Positions 6,144-6,231 of a stretch of DNA of 6,231 nucleotides are shown in pieces. A program made the position numbers and the translations under genes. Below the pieces are notes generated by a model. That model was not told the origin of the DNA. It ran no database searches and saw only the letters and a program-made list of their open reading frames with translations. The stretch spans positions 1 to 6,231 of the forward strand of contig JAEVYR010000182.1 of assembly GCA_023392645.1 (NCBI GenBank). Reading direction: 5' to 3'. Origin of the DNA: Chloroflexota bacterium. GTDB lineage: Bacteria; Chloroflexota; Chloroflexia; Thermomicrobiales; UBA6265. Within the stretch, counting starts at the first letter, position 1; the number at the start of each line of letters is the position of its first letter.

Positions 6144-6172
6144 GTACGGGAGGAGACAAGCCCCTCTCGTAC
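6144..6172 (+). terminator. Long imperfect hairpin after the peptidase stop, possible transcript end
   Basis: Arms 6144-6155 (GTACGGGAGGAG) and 6161-6172 (CCCCTCTCGTAC) pair across the five-base loop ACAAG. Eleven of twelve positions pair in RNA (ten Watson-Crick, one G-U) and one A-C mismatch remains. It starts 28 bases after the stop codon, the usual place for a terminator or 3'-stabilising stem. No U-run follows, so Rho-independent termination is uncertain. Confidence 0.45.
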
Positions 6173-6184
6173 AAGGAATCTTGT
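6171..6184. repeat. Short hairpin ACAAG-GAAT-CTTGT overlapping the long one
   Basis: Perfect 5-base arms (6171-6175 and 6180-6184) flank a four-base loop. The left arm shares two bases with the long hairpin. The loop of the long hairpin is also ACAAG (6156-6160), so CTTGT could pair with either copy, giving two possible folds. Confidence 0.35.
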
Positions 6185-6221
6185 GGCTCCCCAACCCTGA
6201 CGCCAATTGTCCGCATTGCCC

Positions 6222-6230
6222 TGCTAGGAT
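6222..6230 (+). promoter_or_regulatory. Possible extended -10 (TGC-TAGGAT) at the right edge
   Basis: TGC followed by TAGGAT resembles an extended -10 and would drive a gene beyond the window. TTGTCC (6207-6212) is the nearest -35-like word, but its 12-base spacer is too short. A near-copy, TGCTAGGCT, occurs at 3998-4006 before the peptidase gene. Confidence 0.2.
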
Positions 6231-6231
6231 C

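Larger units (their letters stand above)
6117..6231. other. Intergenic tail after the peptidase gene
   Basis: These 115 bases run to the window edge. They contain two overlapping inverted repeats (6144-6172 and 6171-6184) and, at the very end, a TGCTAGGAT motif. No coding signal is convincing: minus-strand frames here continue antisense to the peptidase and lack family motifs. Confidence 0.55.

Noticed and set aside
1..6231. Novel defence, mobile or biosynthetic system
   Set aside because: No transposase, integrase, nuclease, toxin-antitoxin pair, CRISPR repeat array or biosynthetic enzyme was seen. The ABC exporters and S9 peptidase are individually common, and adjacency alone does not make a system.

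Overview
This is a high-GC window (roughly 60% GC at the left end, about 70% or more in parts of the peptidase gene). It holds two bacterial ABC-2 type export cassettes on the minus strand and one S9-family serine peptidase on the plus strand. The organism looks like a GC-rich, non-enteric bacterium. The peptidase type, compact gene packing and GTG start would fit Chloroflexota (Thermomicrobia-like) or Actinomycetota. That placement is an impression from protein style only, and nothing in the window (no rRNA, no marker gene) fixes it.

Layout on the minus strand, in transcription order from right to left. An ATPase of the NatA/YhaQ type (3945 to 2977) overlaps by four bases (ATGA) with a NatB-like permease (2980 to 1685); together they form a complete two-gene exporter. 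A gap of about 394 bases follows with no convincing gene (1291-1684). It holds GC-rich hairpins and, near 1400, a TGTATACA palindrome that may mark the promoter or operator of the next unit. Then comes a second ATPase of the BcrA-like type (1290 to 313), followed after 37 bases by the start of its permease (275 to beyond the left edge, first 91 residues visible). The two ATPases differ in signature motif, Q-loop region and C-terminal domain, so they belong to different subfamilies and are not a recent tandem duplication.

On the plus strand, divergent from the exporters across a 200-base spacer (3946-4145), lies a complete 656-residue prolyl-oligopeptidase-like enzyme (4146-6116). It has an N-terminal beta-propeller region and a C-terminal alpha/beta hydrolase with a clear Ser500-Asp581-His613 triad. 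No signal peptide is seen, so it probably works in the cytoplasm on short peptides. It is followed by an imperfect 12-base-pair hairpin (6144-6172), a likely transcript end or 3' stabiliser, and then by an unresolved intergenic tail.

How the genes work together: each ATPase/permease pair should make one membrane exporter, with two ATPases bound to two permeases or one permease dimer. The substrates cannot be read from sequence. Nothing ties the peptidase to the exporters beyond adjacency. I found no mobile element, CRISPR array, tRNA, rRNA or defence system. On the evidence here this is an ordinary chromosomal region whose main points of interest are regulatory.
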